Source: Flavobacteriaceae bacterium
Lineage (GTDB): Bacteria; Bacteroidota; Bacteroidia; Flavobacteriales; Flavobacteriaceae
Direction: 5' to 3'
Assembly (NCBI GenBank): GCA_014075215.1
Contig: CP046177.1
Coordinates: 868,001-932,000 of the forward strand
Length of the DNA: 64,000 bases
This document shows positions 17,128 through 24,586 of this stretch, in pieces (the stretch's first letter is position 1; each line of letters starts with the position of its first letter). The translations under genes and the position numbers were made by a program. Under the pieces are notes generated by a model. That model was not told the DNA's origin. It saw only the letters and a program-made list of their open reading frames with translations, and ran no database searches.

Positions 17128-18048
17128 ATGAAGAAACTACCCTTACAAAATGAAAATTTTAAGCATCTGTTAGAAGCTTACAAAGAGTGGTTGGATATCT
17201 TAGGCCATACGCCACGTAGTGTGTATGGTTATCCTATTTTTTTACAAGAGTTTTTTTATTACTTAGAGCGTCGCCATATTAATTCCATAGCAGATATTAC
17301 AAGAACAATCGTTAGGGAGTATTATAAAGCTTTGCAAGAAAGACCCAATCAAAGAAGAGGGGGCGCACTGAGTAAAAATTATTTAAACCAACATCAGCAA
17401 GCTTTAAAAAAGTTTGGAGAATACCTGCTAAAACACGGTGCAAAACCTTTGGAGGTTCATTTAAAACCCGAGAAAACAGACCGTTTTGAAACCATTAACA
17501 TTCTTACTCCGGCAGAAGCCAAACAACTCTTTAAAGCCACCGAATTTAGCAGTCCTCTTTGGCATGTACAACTACGAGATAAAGCCATGCTGGTATTGTT
17601 GTATGGTTTGGGATTGCGTAGAGACGAAGCGGTCCATGTCAATATTAAAGATATCCTGTTTGATAAAGAACTCATTCATGTTCGTAAAGGCAAGCATTAC
17701 AAAGAACGCTTGATTCCTATCAATCCGTACAACTTAGCGATTTTAGAAGAGTATATCTACCGGGCACGTATCGAATTTTACCGGTACTCACAAAGTGAAG
17801 CTTTATTGATAGGCCAAAGCGGAACAAGATTAACAGGAGCGGCTATTGCAATTCATTTGCAACGTATCATAAAAGCAACCGATAACCGGGAGCTTATAGC
17901 TAAAAAAATATCTCCTCACAGATTGCGCCATTCTATTGCTACCCATTTACTCGAAGCAGGAATGCGACTGGAAGATATCAAACAATTTTTAGGACACTCC
18001 CACTTGGAGACCACACAGATTTATACGCATCTGGTTAAGAAATTATAG
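17128..18048 (+). CDS. Tyrosine recombinase with complete catalytic set (E3)
   Basis: 306 aa. Arg in GLGLRRDEA, Lys in RKGKHYKER, HRLRHS, LGHSH and Tyr in TQIYTHL are all present, in an XerC/D-sized protein with an N-terminal SAM-like domain. It is preceded by a leader (17096-17127) whose AAAAAAAGACATACCCA motif also begins the unrelated gene at 26650. In this module the complete enzyme comes before the degenerate one, the reverse of the order in E2. Confidence 0.92.
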   Translation: MKKLPLQNENFKHLLEAYKEWLDILGHTPRSVYGYPIFLQEFFYYLERRHINSIADITRTIVREYYKALQERPNQRRGGALSKNYLNQHQQALKKFGEYLLKHGAKPLEVHLKPEKTDRFETINILTPAEAKQLFKATEFSSPLWHVQLRDKAMLVLLYGLGLRRDEAVHVNIKDILFDKELIHVRKGKHYKERLIPINPYNLAILEEYIYRARIEFYRYSQSEALLIGQSGTRLTGAAIAIHLQRIIKATDNRELIAKKISPHRLRHSIATHLLEAGMRLEDIKQFLGHSHLETTQIYTHLVKKL

Positions 18049-18064
18049 TAAGATAATAATAATA

Positions 18065-18955
18065 ATGATGATGAGTTTTAAAGCCTATTTGGAAAAACAA
18101 AGACATCGTACAACTAGTATCAAGGCCTATCTGTGGAAATTAAAGGACTATAAAAATTGGTGTACACAAAAAGGCTATGATACACAACTGCTGGATTATA
18201 AAGCACTGATGCAATATGTAAAGTATCTGCAAGCTAAAAACTGGAGAGCCGAAAGTGTCAACAATCAAATACGATGTGTTCAATATTACTATGATTATTT
18301 AATAGAAAGCAACATAAGGGTAGATAACCCGGCAACAGGCTTAAAAGTAAAACGCTCCCGAACCAAAGTAATGGCTAATTTGTTAACGTATGAAGAATTG
18401 GAAGATTTATATTATTCTTTTGAAAGTGACCATGTCACAGATAAGTACTTTAAAGCCACCGCCAAGAGAAATAAAGTCATTACAGGGCTTATCGTCTATC
18501 AATGTTTAAACACTGCCACATTGGCAAAACTACAACTGGAAGATGTACAGTTACACAAAGGAAAAATAGACGTTCCGGGTACCACCAAAAGCAACCCGAG
18601 AACCTTACCCTTACAATCCTGGCAAATCATAGAGCTTATGGAATACATAGAGCGGTACAGACCAAAAATACAAAAGCGTATAAAGCTCTATAACGATACC
18701 TTATTCCCGTTAAATACCCCACAATTTAATATGATTCAAAGAAGTATTATAAAGAAGTTAAAAACAGTGAATCACAAAGTGGTAAGTCTGCAACAATTAA
18801 GAGCAAGTGTGATTACCTATTGGCTCGGTAAATACAATATCAGAGAAGTACAACAGATGTGTGGTCATAAATACATAGGTTCTACCGAAAGATATCAGCA
18901 AGATAATTTAGAGAATTTACACAAGGCCATCCAAAAGTTCCACCCGCTAGGTTAA
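18065..18955 (+). CDS. Tyrosine recombinase paralogue lacking Arg I and His II (E3)
   Basis: 296 aa. The C-terminal CGHKYIGSTERY keeps His III and Tyr. The Arg I position reads YQCLNTATLAKL and the second box reads QQLR, so the same two catalytic residues are missing as in the E2 partner although overall similarity is low. Three ATGs occur at the start (ATGATGATG); the first is used here. It starts 16 bp after the complete recombinase and ends the operon before a 12-bp perfect hairpin. Confidence 0.85.
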   Translation: MMMSFKAYLEKQRHRTTSIKAYLWKLKDYKNWCTQKGYDTQLLDYKALMQYVKYLQAKNWRAESVNNQIRCVQYYYDYLIESNIRVDNPATGLKVKRSRTKVMANLLTYEELEDLYYSFESDHVTDKYFKATAKRNKVITGLIVYQCLNTATLAKLQLEDVQLHKGKIDVPGTTKSNPRTLPLQSWQIIELMEYIERYRPKIQKRIKLYNDTLFPLNTPQFNMIQRSIIKKLKTVNHKVVSLQQLRASVITYWLGKYNIREVQQMCGHKYIGSTERYQQDNLENLHKAIQKFHPLG

Positions 18956-19011
18956 ATACAGCTCAAAATTCAAGGTGTTCAAGGTTCCAAAATCCGCACC
19001 TTTTATTATCA

Positions 19012-19039
19012 ATTTTTCTTATAGTGGTATAAGAAAAAT
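19012..19039. terminator. Perfect 12-bp hairpin after the E3 recombinase operon
   Basis: ATTTTTCTTATA and TATAAGAAAAAT surround the loop GTGG. A matching hairpin with the same flanks lies at 27287-27318. It can terminate transcription in either direction, or act as a site for the recombinases. Confidence 0.65.
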
Positions 19040-19746
19040 GGATAGTACAAAGCTTCTAGTGGGTGATTTAGCAATATCCAAAACTTGAAACTCCTCAAAC
19101 TTGAAACAAACTATAGCGGAATCAAAGGTGTTCGCTACGCCCCTCTGTGCAGCACTTTTGTTTGGCCAAAAAGGGTCCCTGCGGGCGTTCCTTTTGGTCA
19201 AAAAAAAGCTGCTGCCTCCTTACTTCTGCTCCGCTCACCTGCAGCTCCTCTGTATTTTTGTTAACGGCTCATGGGTCGCCTACAAAAATCCACCGCTGCT
19301 TATCTGGCGCAGCCGCTGGTGCCAAAGCCTACTGCGCATTTTTTTTTAAAAGGAGTTTTTTATTTTTTAAATCAAGGAACAAAAAAATGCTTGTGGCGTG
19401 TCCACGCTGCTCACTTAATCGTTCACAGCCCCTGTGTCCACGTCGGCTTTGGCGCTGCGCTTTCGCTGCGCTGGTTTTGCGTACAACGCAGAACACTCAA
19501 TCGGCGTTGGCCTCTACAAACAGTGCGGTACCAGTAAAAAAAGGGAAATACATAGTGGGCTATTATCCTACAAAAAGTTTACCGTTTTTTTAGTTAAATC
19601 CTAAAATAGATTTACAGTTCAAAATCAATCCTAAAATGAGTTTACAGTTTTTAAAATCAGTACGGAAAACAGTTTAGATATCAGAAGCTAAAGAACTTAC
19701 AACAAACTATGTAGTTCCCCTGCTGAACGCGCTATCGCTTGTCTCA
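19040..19746. other. Conserved GC-rich non-coding stretch before the RHS tip (E3)
   Basis: I see no gene here. From CTATAGCGGAATCAAAGG (about 19112) through TACTGCGCATTTTTTTT the sequence closely matches 27390-27625, and from the two units of GCTGCGCTTTC (about 19457) through AGGGAAATA it matches the flank of the minisatellite at 27700-28205. Open frames in several registers here are chance products of GC-rich sequence. Short direct repeats (ATCCTAAAAT.. .TTTACAGTT, 19597-19660) follow. The region separates the recombinases from the toxin tip. Confidence 0.6.
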
Positions 19747-19811
19747 TTTTAAAAAGCTGACGATTTATCTCCCCGGCTTCGGCCCCACTATAAATCCTCA
19801 TCTTTTTAAAA
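19747..19811. other. Conserved two-step hairpin before the RHS tip (E3)
   Basis: TTTTAAAAAG (19747-19756) pairs with CTTTTTAAAA (19802-19811), and inside it GATTTAT (19762-19768) pairs with ATAAATC (19790-19796). The same two stems occur at 28425-28489 although the apical loop differs, which supports selection on the fold. Preceding bases (CTGAACGCGCTATCGCTTGTCTC) are also conserved in part. Confidence 0.6.
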
Positions 19812-19915
19812 CGGAAGTTCCCCCCAATACTTAATACTCAATACTCACTACCAATTACCGATAACAAATCCACCAATGAACCAACAGGTATCCGGAATTT
19901 TTTTATATATTAGCA

Positions 19916-21127
19916 GTGGCTATGACAGCAAGCGAGCATACATATCAAAATTTTTTCTTCTCAGGGGAGATACCGTGCCAGAAAAAGGCAACCGGAGAAA
20001 AAAAATGCGTAAGCGTATTGGAGTATGTATATCAATACAAAGACCACTTAGGCAATGTTCGACTATCCTACGCAGATACCGATAACTCTGGGGATGTCTC
20101 ACAAAATGAGATTATAGAGGAGTCAAATTATTACGCTTTTGGGCTTAAAATTCGTGGGGTAAATGTTACAGTGAATCCTAATGGGAATCATGTGGCGCGG
20201 AAATTTAAATACAATGGAATTGAGTATGAGGAAAGCTTAGGCTTGAATTTGTATGAAATGGAACTTAGGCAATATGACCCAACTATTGCAAGGTGGACAG
20301 CCATCGATCCGGTTACCCATTGGAGTATGTCAACATATACAGCCTTTGATAATAATCCGGTATTTTTTGCAGACCCTAGTGGTGCAGATGCTATTTATAA
20401 TTCTCAAATAGGCGAATATGTAATCAATGGACAAATAGTTTCTTTTGAAGAAGCTCTTGCATATGCTCAGAATGGAGGAAATGCTGATGGAAGTAATAAT
20501 AATACTCCGTGCCCACCTAATAGTTCTGATTGCAATAAAGGTGAAGATGGGAAAATAGAGAATAAGTACGAGATGGACGTTCATGTAGATGATGACCAGT
20601 TAAAGTCTATGGGTGCTATGGCGTTAACTGTTGCCGGTTCTGACGGCCCGCTTCCTTTTGCAGATGCTGCAGTTATTACTACTGCTATAAATATGACTAT
20701 TGCTATTGGCTTAGCTTATGGTACCGTTGCAATAATAAATGCTGTTAATGAGGCTGTTCTTGAAGCTGCAGATGCTAACTGGACGTATGCTAAGCAGGAA
20801 AAAGAAATTCAGAGAATATTAGAAAAAGCTGGCGGGCCTCCGGGAATGACTTATATGCTGACCGTAAACAAACCAGGTACGTATCTGGATGTTAGAGGAA
20901 ATCCTATAACACTAAAGGCGGGGGAAGTATGGAAATATGGAGAAACTACTAAAGGATTTGATAGATATAGTGATGAAACTCTACAAACTATGGTTCCAGG
21001 CGGGGTAACTATGAAGCCTATTTTCTTTGGAAATACGGTACAGATAAAAGTACAGGAAAAGATCATTATCTATGGTCATTTCTTGTCCACAGGAAGTTTA
21101 CCTCCGGGAAATAAAATATTTAGATAA
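19916..21127 (+). CDS. Orphan RHS protein with a predicted GIY-YIG/URI-like nuclease tip
   Basis: 403 aa from a GTG start; ATG 19922 is an alternative. It keeps only the last part of an RHS core (DHLGNVRLSYADTDNSGD, NYYAFGLK, YEMELRQYDPTIARWTAIDP, NNPVFFADPSG). A hydrophobic stretch (TAINMTIAIGLAYGTVAII) precedes the tip. The last 90 residues show MTYMLTVNKPGTYLDV, WKYGETTKGFDRYS and LPPGNKIFR, a layout I associate with GIY-YIG/URI-type polymorphic toxins; this assignment is tentative. The partner gene at 21143 has no signal peptide, which fits a cytoplasmic nucleic-acid target. Confidence 0.65.
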   Translation: MAMTASEHTYQNFFFSGEIPCQKKATGEKKCVSVLEYVYQYKDHLGNVRLSYADTDNSGDVSQNEIIEESNYYAFGLKIRGVNVTVNPNGNHVARKFKYNGIEYEESLGLNLYEMELRQYDPTIARWTAIDPVTHWSMSTYTAFDNNPVFFADPSGADAIYNSQIGEYVINGQIVSFEEALAYAQNGGNADGSNNNTPCPPNSSDCNKGEDGKIENKYEMDVHVDDDQLKSMGAMALTVAGSDGPLPFADAAVITTAINMTIAIGLAYGTVAIINAVNEAVLEAADANWTYAKQEKEIQRILEKAGGPPGMTYMLTVNKPGTYLDVRGNPITLKAGEVWKYGETTKGFDRYSDETLQTMVPGGVTMKPIFFGNTVQIKVQEKIIIYGHFLSTGSLPPGNKIFR

Positions 21128-21142
21128 TAAAATATTATAATT

Positions 21143-21541
21143 ATGGAGTTTTATATAGGAGCTCAATTTTCCAGAGAGTTTACCCATGAAGAAAGTAGAA
21201 TCACTCATAAGTTAGCTGATGAATTAAATTTGTTCTTTAAAGATAAAGATTATGGAGACAGGGTTAAACAAGTTACTATTGGTGTTATTTGTGTATCAAA
21301 AGGATTTGAACCCTTTTTCCCTATCCGGCCGTTAAAGGTTATGAAAAAAGAACCAACGATTACATATGAATTAAAACTAGATTTTGAAATTTTTAAATCT
21401 TCGGATGAAACAAAAAGAAAAGAAATTCTTTGTACGGAGTTTTTAAAAGCCACCAAAGAAGTTTTAGCCGGTAGAACCATTAACGGTTTTGATAAAGAAG
21501 CATTTATCAAAGATTTGGAAGACTATTTTAAAGAAACATAA
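21143..21541 (+). CDS. Putative cytoplasmic immunity protein (Imm44-like)
   Basis: 132 aa, no signal peptide, alpha/beta in character (MEFYIGAQFSREFTHEES; YGDRVKQVTIGVICVSKGF; a C-terminal acidic helix). The length, position 15 bp after the toxin, and the pattern of a beta-strand with Gly-Val-Ile followed by a Lys-rich strand recall the Imm44 group of immunity proteins, but I could not align it to a profile. It ends before a hairpin terminator and a convergent XRE remnant. Confidence 0.55.
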   Translation: MEFYIGAQFSREFTHEESRITHKLADELNLFFKDKDYGDRVKQVTIGVICVSKGFEPFFPIRPLKVMKKEPTITYELKLDFEIFKSSDETKRKEILCTEFLKATKEVLAGRTINGFDKEAFIKDLEDYFKET

Positions 21542-21559
21542 ATTTTCCTTTTCATAGGT

Positions 21560-21592
21560 AAGAGAGCTGCTCTGTCATGGAGTGGCTCTTTT
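21560..21592. terminator. Bidirectional hairpin terminator
   Basis: AAGAGA-GCTGCTC (21560-21572), loop TGTCATG, then GAGTGGC-TCTTTT (21580-21592); two pairs are G-T. It lies between the immunity stop and the convergent XRE remnant, the same arrangement as at 3566-3592. Confidence 0.55.
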
Positions 21593-21597
21593 ATATT

Positions 21598-21722
21598 TTA
21601 GGAGTATGCTTTTTTGGTTTTAAAGTCTCTGATAGTTAGGTCAAGAAATTTAAGGACAATATTTTTATCATCTCCTGTCATTTCCTGAATTACTTCAAAA
21701 CGTTTAAGAAGCCCCCGTATTC
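21598..21722 (-). pseudogene. XRE regulator remnant (C-terminal part), cut by the IS110 element
   Basis: The minus strand reads LLKRFEVIQEMTGDDKNIV and then LKFLDLTIRDFKTKKAYS before a TAA at 21598-21600. This resembles the tails of the regulators at 3235 (DDKLHIFSVIDAF) and 23450 (EDKNIVKKLIDAF). The N-terminal HTH is absent; homology stops at about 21,712-21,722, where the IS110 sequence begins. The relation to the immunity gene (convergent, 56 bp) is the same as in module E1, so a further module probably started here. Confidence 0.6.
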
Positions 21723-21765
21723 TATGATAAAAACAAGTAAAAGTTGAGATATTATTTTTACTAAT

Positions 21766-22761
21766 TTATGCAGCAAATTTAAAAGTATCTACATAGGGTG
21801 TTTGTCGTTTGACAACGGCAAACACTCTTGCTATTAATTTGTTTCTAATAATGTTAACGGTACTCATTTTACTTTTGCCTTGTTTTATTCTTTTATGATA
21901 GTATAATTTCATTTCTGGGTTATGTTGTATAGCAGAAATAGCGCACATATTAATAATTGCTTTCAATTTTTTATTAGCCAAATGAGAGACTTTTGTACGT
22001 CCTTTAATACTAGTTCCAGATTGGTAAGGAAAAGGAGCAACACCACAATAAGAGGCAAACTTTCTCCAGTTTTCAAATTTTGAAAAATTGTCAGTAAACA
22101 CAATCATCATTATAGCAGTTTGCATTCCTATACCTTTAACACTAGTAACAAGTTTATAGGTTTCTTTTAACATTATATTTTGGTCAATAATAGCTTGCAT
22201 TTGAGTATTAATCTTGTGTATTTGTTTGGTTAGTTCTGCAATCATTTTTTGTTGAACGTCAAAGATTATTTTATACTCTTTTGCTTTATAAATTCTTTTT
22301 TGTTCTTTCAAAGTAACTTTAAAACCAGCTCTTTGTTTGTTAAGTTTTGTCCTTAAAGATAAGAGACTTTTTAGTTGTAATATACTTCTTTTAGGTAGCT
22401 TACTGGGTTTAAGTTCTTCTTTTAATCGATACCCATATAGAGCAATGCGTTTGGCATCAATTTGGTCATCCTTTCCACGAGCAATACCAATAGATCTTTT
22501 AATTTCTAAACCAGAAGCTATGAAAAAAGATAATTTTTGTTCAGTTAAAGACACAGATAATAAATGAGAGTACATTCCTGTATGTTCAAATACAAACATG
22601 GTTTCTTCTTTAGAGAAAGACGAATTTTTAAAACTCCACTTTAGCATTAATTTAAATCCAGATTTACTGTTCTCAAACTGTTGAACAATTTGTTTAGAAT
22701 AGATACAAACATCAATTAATAATTTACTGACATCGATTCCGATAATTTCATTTGTTTTCAT
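21766..22761 (-). CDS. IS110-family transposase (DEDD recombinase)
   Basis: 331 aa. The N-terminal RuvC-like DEDD domain starts with IGIDVSKLLIDV and includes VFEHTGMY and the DDQIDAKRIALYGY stretch. The C-terminal Transposase_20-type domain has SVKGIGMQTAIMMI, WRKFASYCGVAPFPYQSGT, and the conserved region around GRTKVSHLANKKL with the expected nucleophile Ser. The length is normal for the family and the frame is intact. Recombination by these enzymes is guided by a bridge RNA encoded in the non-coding end; a candidate lies immediately upstream. Confidence 0.93.
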   Translation of the reverse strand: MKTNEIIGIDVSKLLIDVCIYSKQIVQQFENSKSGFKLMLKWSFKNSSFSKEETMFVFEHTGMYSHLLSVSLTEQKLSFFIASGLEIKRSIGIARGKDDQIDAKRIALYGYRLKEELKPSKLPKRSILQLKSLLSLRTKLNKQRAGFKVTLKEQKRIYKAKEYKIIFDVQQKMIAELTKQIHKINTQMQAIIDQNIMLKETYKLVTSVKGIGMQTAIMMIVFTDNFSKFENWRKFASYCGVAPFPYQSGTSIKGRTKVSHLANKKLKAIINMCAISAIQHNPEMKLYYHKRIKQGKSKMSTVNIIRNKLIARVFAVVKRQTPYVDTFKFAA

Positions 22762-22786
22762 AATTTTGTAATTAGATATTAATAAT

Positions 22787-22926
22787 AGTTACTTAAACTA
22801 AGACCTTTAATAAGGGCAGAAACTGAAATTCTATATGGTTCTAAGTAACTTTTAAAAAGAACGGAGACTAATACGGGGGATGGCTCTAAAAAGCTAGCTG
22901 GCCGCTAAAGTTCACTCCGTTCTTTT
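22787..22926 (-). ncRNA. Candidate IS110 bridge RNA
   Basis: Read on the minus strand, toward the transposase, a first stem-loop is closed by AAAAGAACGGAG/CTCCGTTCTTTT (22926-22915 with 22866-22855, 12 bp perfect). A second is closed by AGTTACTTA/TAAGTAACT (22850-22842 with 22795-22787). The first loop contains TAGCGGC, identical to the minus strand at 23058-23052, and CCCCCGTATT, complementary to AATACGGGGG on the minus strand at the other end (21721-21712). This is the geometry expected of the target-binding loop of an IS621-type bridge RNA. The limits are approximate. Confidence 0.6.
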
Positions 22927-23069
22927 GTGTTTTTGGTTATCAACAAAATAAGAGTTATTAACAAAGAAAAAAAGAAGCAAAAAAAGAAATTTCATCATAA
23001 CTATTATGTTTTTATTTTAAGTAATTATTTCTATTTGCTAATCTAAAGGCTGCCGCTAGAATGGGGCTC

Positions 23070-23090
23070 CCGCTAAGCTGTGCTTAGTGG
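23070..23090. other. Hairpin at the start of module E4
   Basis: CCGCTAAG and CTTAGTGG (one G-T pair) surround loop CTGTG. It lies just outside the inferred IS110 left end and takes the place of the hairpin at 14690-14704 in E3. Confidence 0.4.
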
Positions 23091-23131
23091 CGTTAAGGCC
23101 AGGAATTAAAATACAAATAATAAAAAAGTAT

Positions 23132-23158
23132 GCCATAGTTATTAGAGATAGCTGTGGC
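23132..23158 (+). promoter_or_regulatory. Conserved leader hairpin of the 67-aa gene (E4)
   Basis: GCCATAG/CTGTGGC with a 13-nt loop, followed by TTACTTGTAATAAAA and the ATG 26 bp downstream; the counterpart of 14752-14777. Confidence 0.5.
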
Positions 23159-23184
23159 TTACTTGTAATAAAACTCATATTGTT

Positions 23185-23388
23185 ATGAAAGAAAAGATAT
23201 CCTTAAAAAAATTACGGAAACTTAGCAGAGCATACCCTACCCGGTATATTGTTTTAGAAGGAGGAACTGTTGTCTATAATGGTTGTTTGTATACAAACCG
23301 GCAGGCACTGGCCAACTATTTTTTTAAGTGTAATACAAACTTCCAGGATATAGAGAATATAAAGGAGTTGGAAGGTGAAAAGTTATAA
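23185..23388 (+). CDS. Conserved 67-aa protein of unknown function (E4)
   Basis: 67 aa, MKEKISLKKLRKLSRAYPTR at the start, with NGCLYTNRQAL and FFKCNTNF conserved with the E3 copy at 14805-15008. Differences are scattered and conservative. It again converges on an XRE gene and lies behind the conserved leader hairpin. No domain is recognised. Its restriction to the modules that have both an XRE gene and this leader suggests a role in control of the module. Confidence 0.65.
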   Translation: MKEKISLKKLRKLSRAYPTRYIVLEGGTVVYNGCLYTNRQALANYFFKCNTNFQDIENIKELEGEKL

Positions 23389-23449
23389 AATTTGAAAGTA
23401 GTAAGATTTGCTATGTTGTAATGAGTTGTGGTTTTTTGTTTTTATAAGT

Positions 23450-23797
23450 TTATGTCACAATTTGTTGGATTTGTTTTTTAGCTACGAAAGCATCAATCAA
23501 CTTTTTGACAATGTTTTTATCTTCTTCTTCTAGTTTTTCTATTTTCTTAAATTGGATTAATAAATCATTATCTTTTAATTGACTTTGAGCTTTTTCTAAA
23601 GTATCTCCGTTGATTAGAAAATCAATTGAAACTCCTAAGACTTCTCCTAATTTTTTCAAGACATTTGCAGGCGGTTGTACTTCTTTTGTTTCATATCTGA
23701 CAAGTTGGGTCATAGAAATATTTAGTTTTTCAGCTAACTGCCCTTGTGTTAATTTCGCCTCTTTGCGTAATTTTTGCAATCTATCTCCTAATTTCAT
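23450..23797 (-). CDS. XRE-family transcriptional regulator (E4)
   Basis: 115 aa with a full HTH (AKLTQGQLAEKLNISMTQL, then VRYETKEVQPPANV) and a C-terminal tail EEDKNIVKKLIDAFVAKKQ. It is divergent from the primase gene at 23960. The 162-bp gap contains inverted repeats that may be operators: GTCTTTTT/AAAAAGAC (about 23,803-23,863) and TTGCCTT/AAGGCAA (about 23,908-23,942). Confidence 0.9.
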   Translation of the reverse strand: MKLGDRLQKLRKEAKLTQGQLAEKLNISMTQLVRYETKEVQPPANVLKKLGEVLGVSIDFLINGDTLEKAQSQLKDNDLLIQFKKIEKLEEEDKNIVKKLIDAFVAKKQIQQIVT

Positions 23798-23959
23798 ATA
23801 TGTCTTTTTGGAAAATTATTAACACAAATTTACCTAAAAAGACTGTCTTTATCTATATTAAATTACCTTTTTGTTAATAACTATATTTTAATGGATTTGT
23901 AAAAATTGCCTTTTAAGTTTTAATTTGCACATATAAGGCAAATAATATTTTTATCAACA

Positions 23960-24586
23960 ATGAACATCCAAGAGTTAAAAAGCAAGTTAGACATTGTAGA
24001 GATTGGCAGGGAGTTGGGATTACAGATCGGCAAAAACGGTTCCTGTCTGTGTCCGTTTCATAAAGACAAAAAACCCAGTTTATTTTTTTCAAAGGAAAAA
24101 CAACTCGCTACGTGTTTTAGTGGAAATTGTGATGCCGGGAGTATGGATGTCATAGCTCTGGTACAAAAGTTCTATAGTTGGGAATTACCCAAAGTTCTGG
24201 AATGGTTACAGCCCTATGCCGGGATGGCCCAAACTCCAAAAACCAAAACAGCAGCTCCCATAAAATCAGTTATCAATTATCAGCAGCTCTTTAAAAAACT
24301 ACAGCCCAAACTGGGTCAAAGCAGTAAGGCAAGAGATTACCTTACCGGCCGGCACCTGGATTATAAAACCCTGGAAGCTGCCTTTAATAATGGTAAAGAC
24401 CACCCTTCTTTGAAATACTGTGTTATTTTTCCACTAAAAATAAAAGCGCACAGATCGTATCACTGTATGGCAGAAGCATTTACGGCGATGCCAAAAACAA
24501 ACATTACTATACTAAAAACAGACAGGGACTATATCCGGGTTATCCCGGAGAAAACACCCAAAAAGTCATCCTTGTCGAAAGTGTGA
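23960..24586 (+). CDS. Primase N-terminal part: CHC2 zinc finger (frameshifted)
   Basis: 208 aa. The CHC2 motif is present (CPFHKDKKPSL, then CFSGNC). Homology to the primase at 1744-3072 continues through YCVIFPLK and is then lost; the last residues are out of frame. After the A-run at 24436-24440 the other frame continues the homology (NKSAQIVSLYGRSIYG, HYYTKNRQGLYPGYPG, ILVESVID). One missing A, or a -1 slip on AAA, would join it to the following gene. On its own it lacks the Toprim core. Confidence 0.8.
   Translation: MNIQELKSKLDIVEIGRELGLQIGKNGSCLCPFHKDKKPSLFFSKEKQLATCFSGNCDAGSMDVIALVQKFYSWELPKVLEWLQPYAGMAQTPKTKTAAPIKSVINYQQLFKKLQPKLGQSSKARDYLTGRHLDYKTLEAAFNNGKDHPSLKYCVIFPLKIKAHRSYHCMAEAFTAMPKTNITILKTDRDYIRVIPEKTPKKSSLSKV

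Larger units (their letters stand above)
21723..23051 (-). mobile_element. IS110-family insertion sequence (ends approximate)
   Basis: The element contains the DEDD-type transposase gene at 21766-22761 and a 290-bp structured leader. IS110 elements lack terminal inverted repeats, so the ends are inferred from the point where XRE homology stops (near 21722) and from short matches between flanks and the candidate bridge RNA (AATACGGGGG at the right, GCCGCTA at 23052-23058). The left end could lie anywhere from about 22,930 to 23,060. Confidence 0.5.

Noticed and set aside
19101..19593. Overlapping frames in the GC-rich stretch before the E3 RHS gene
   Set aside because: The matching block in E4 breaks these frames, so the DNA but not the protein is conserved.
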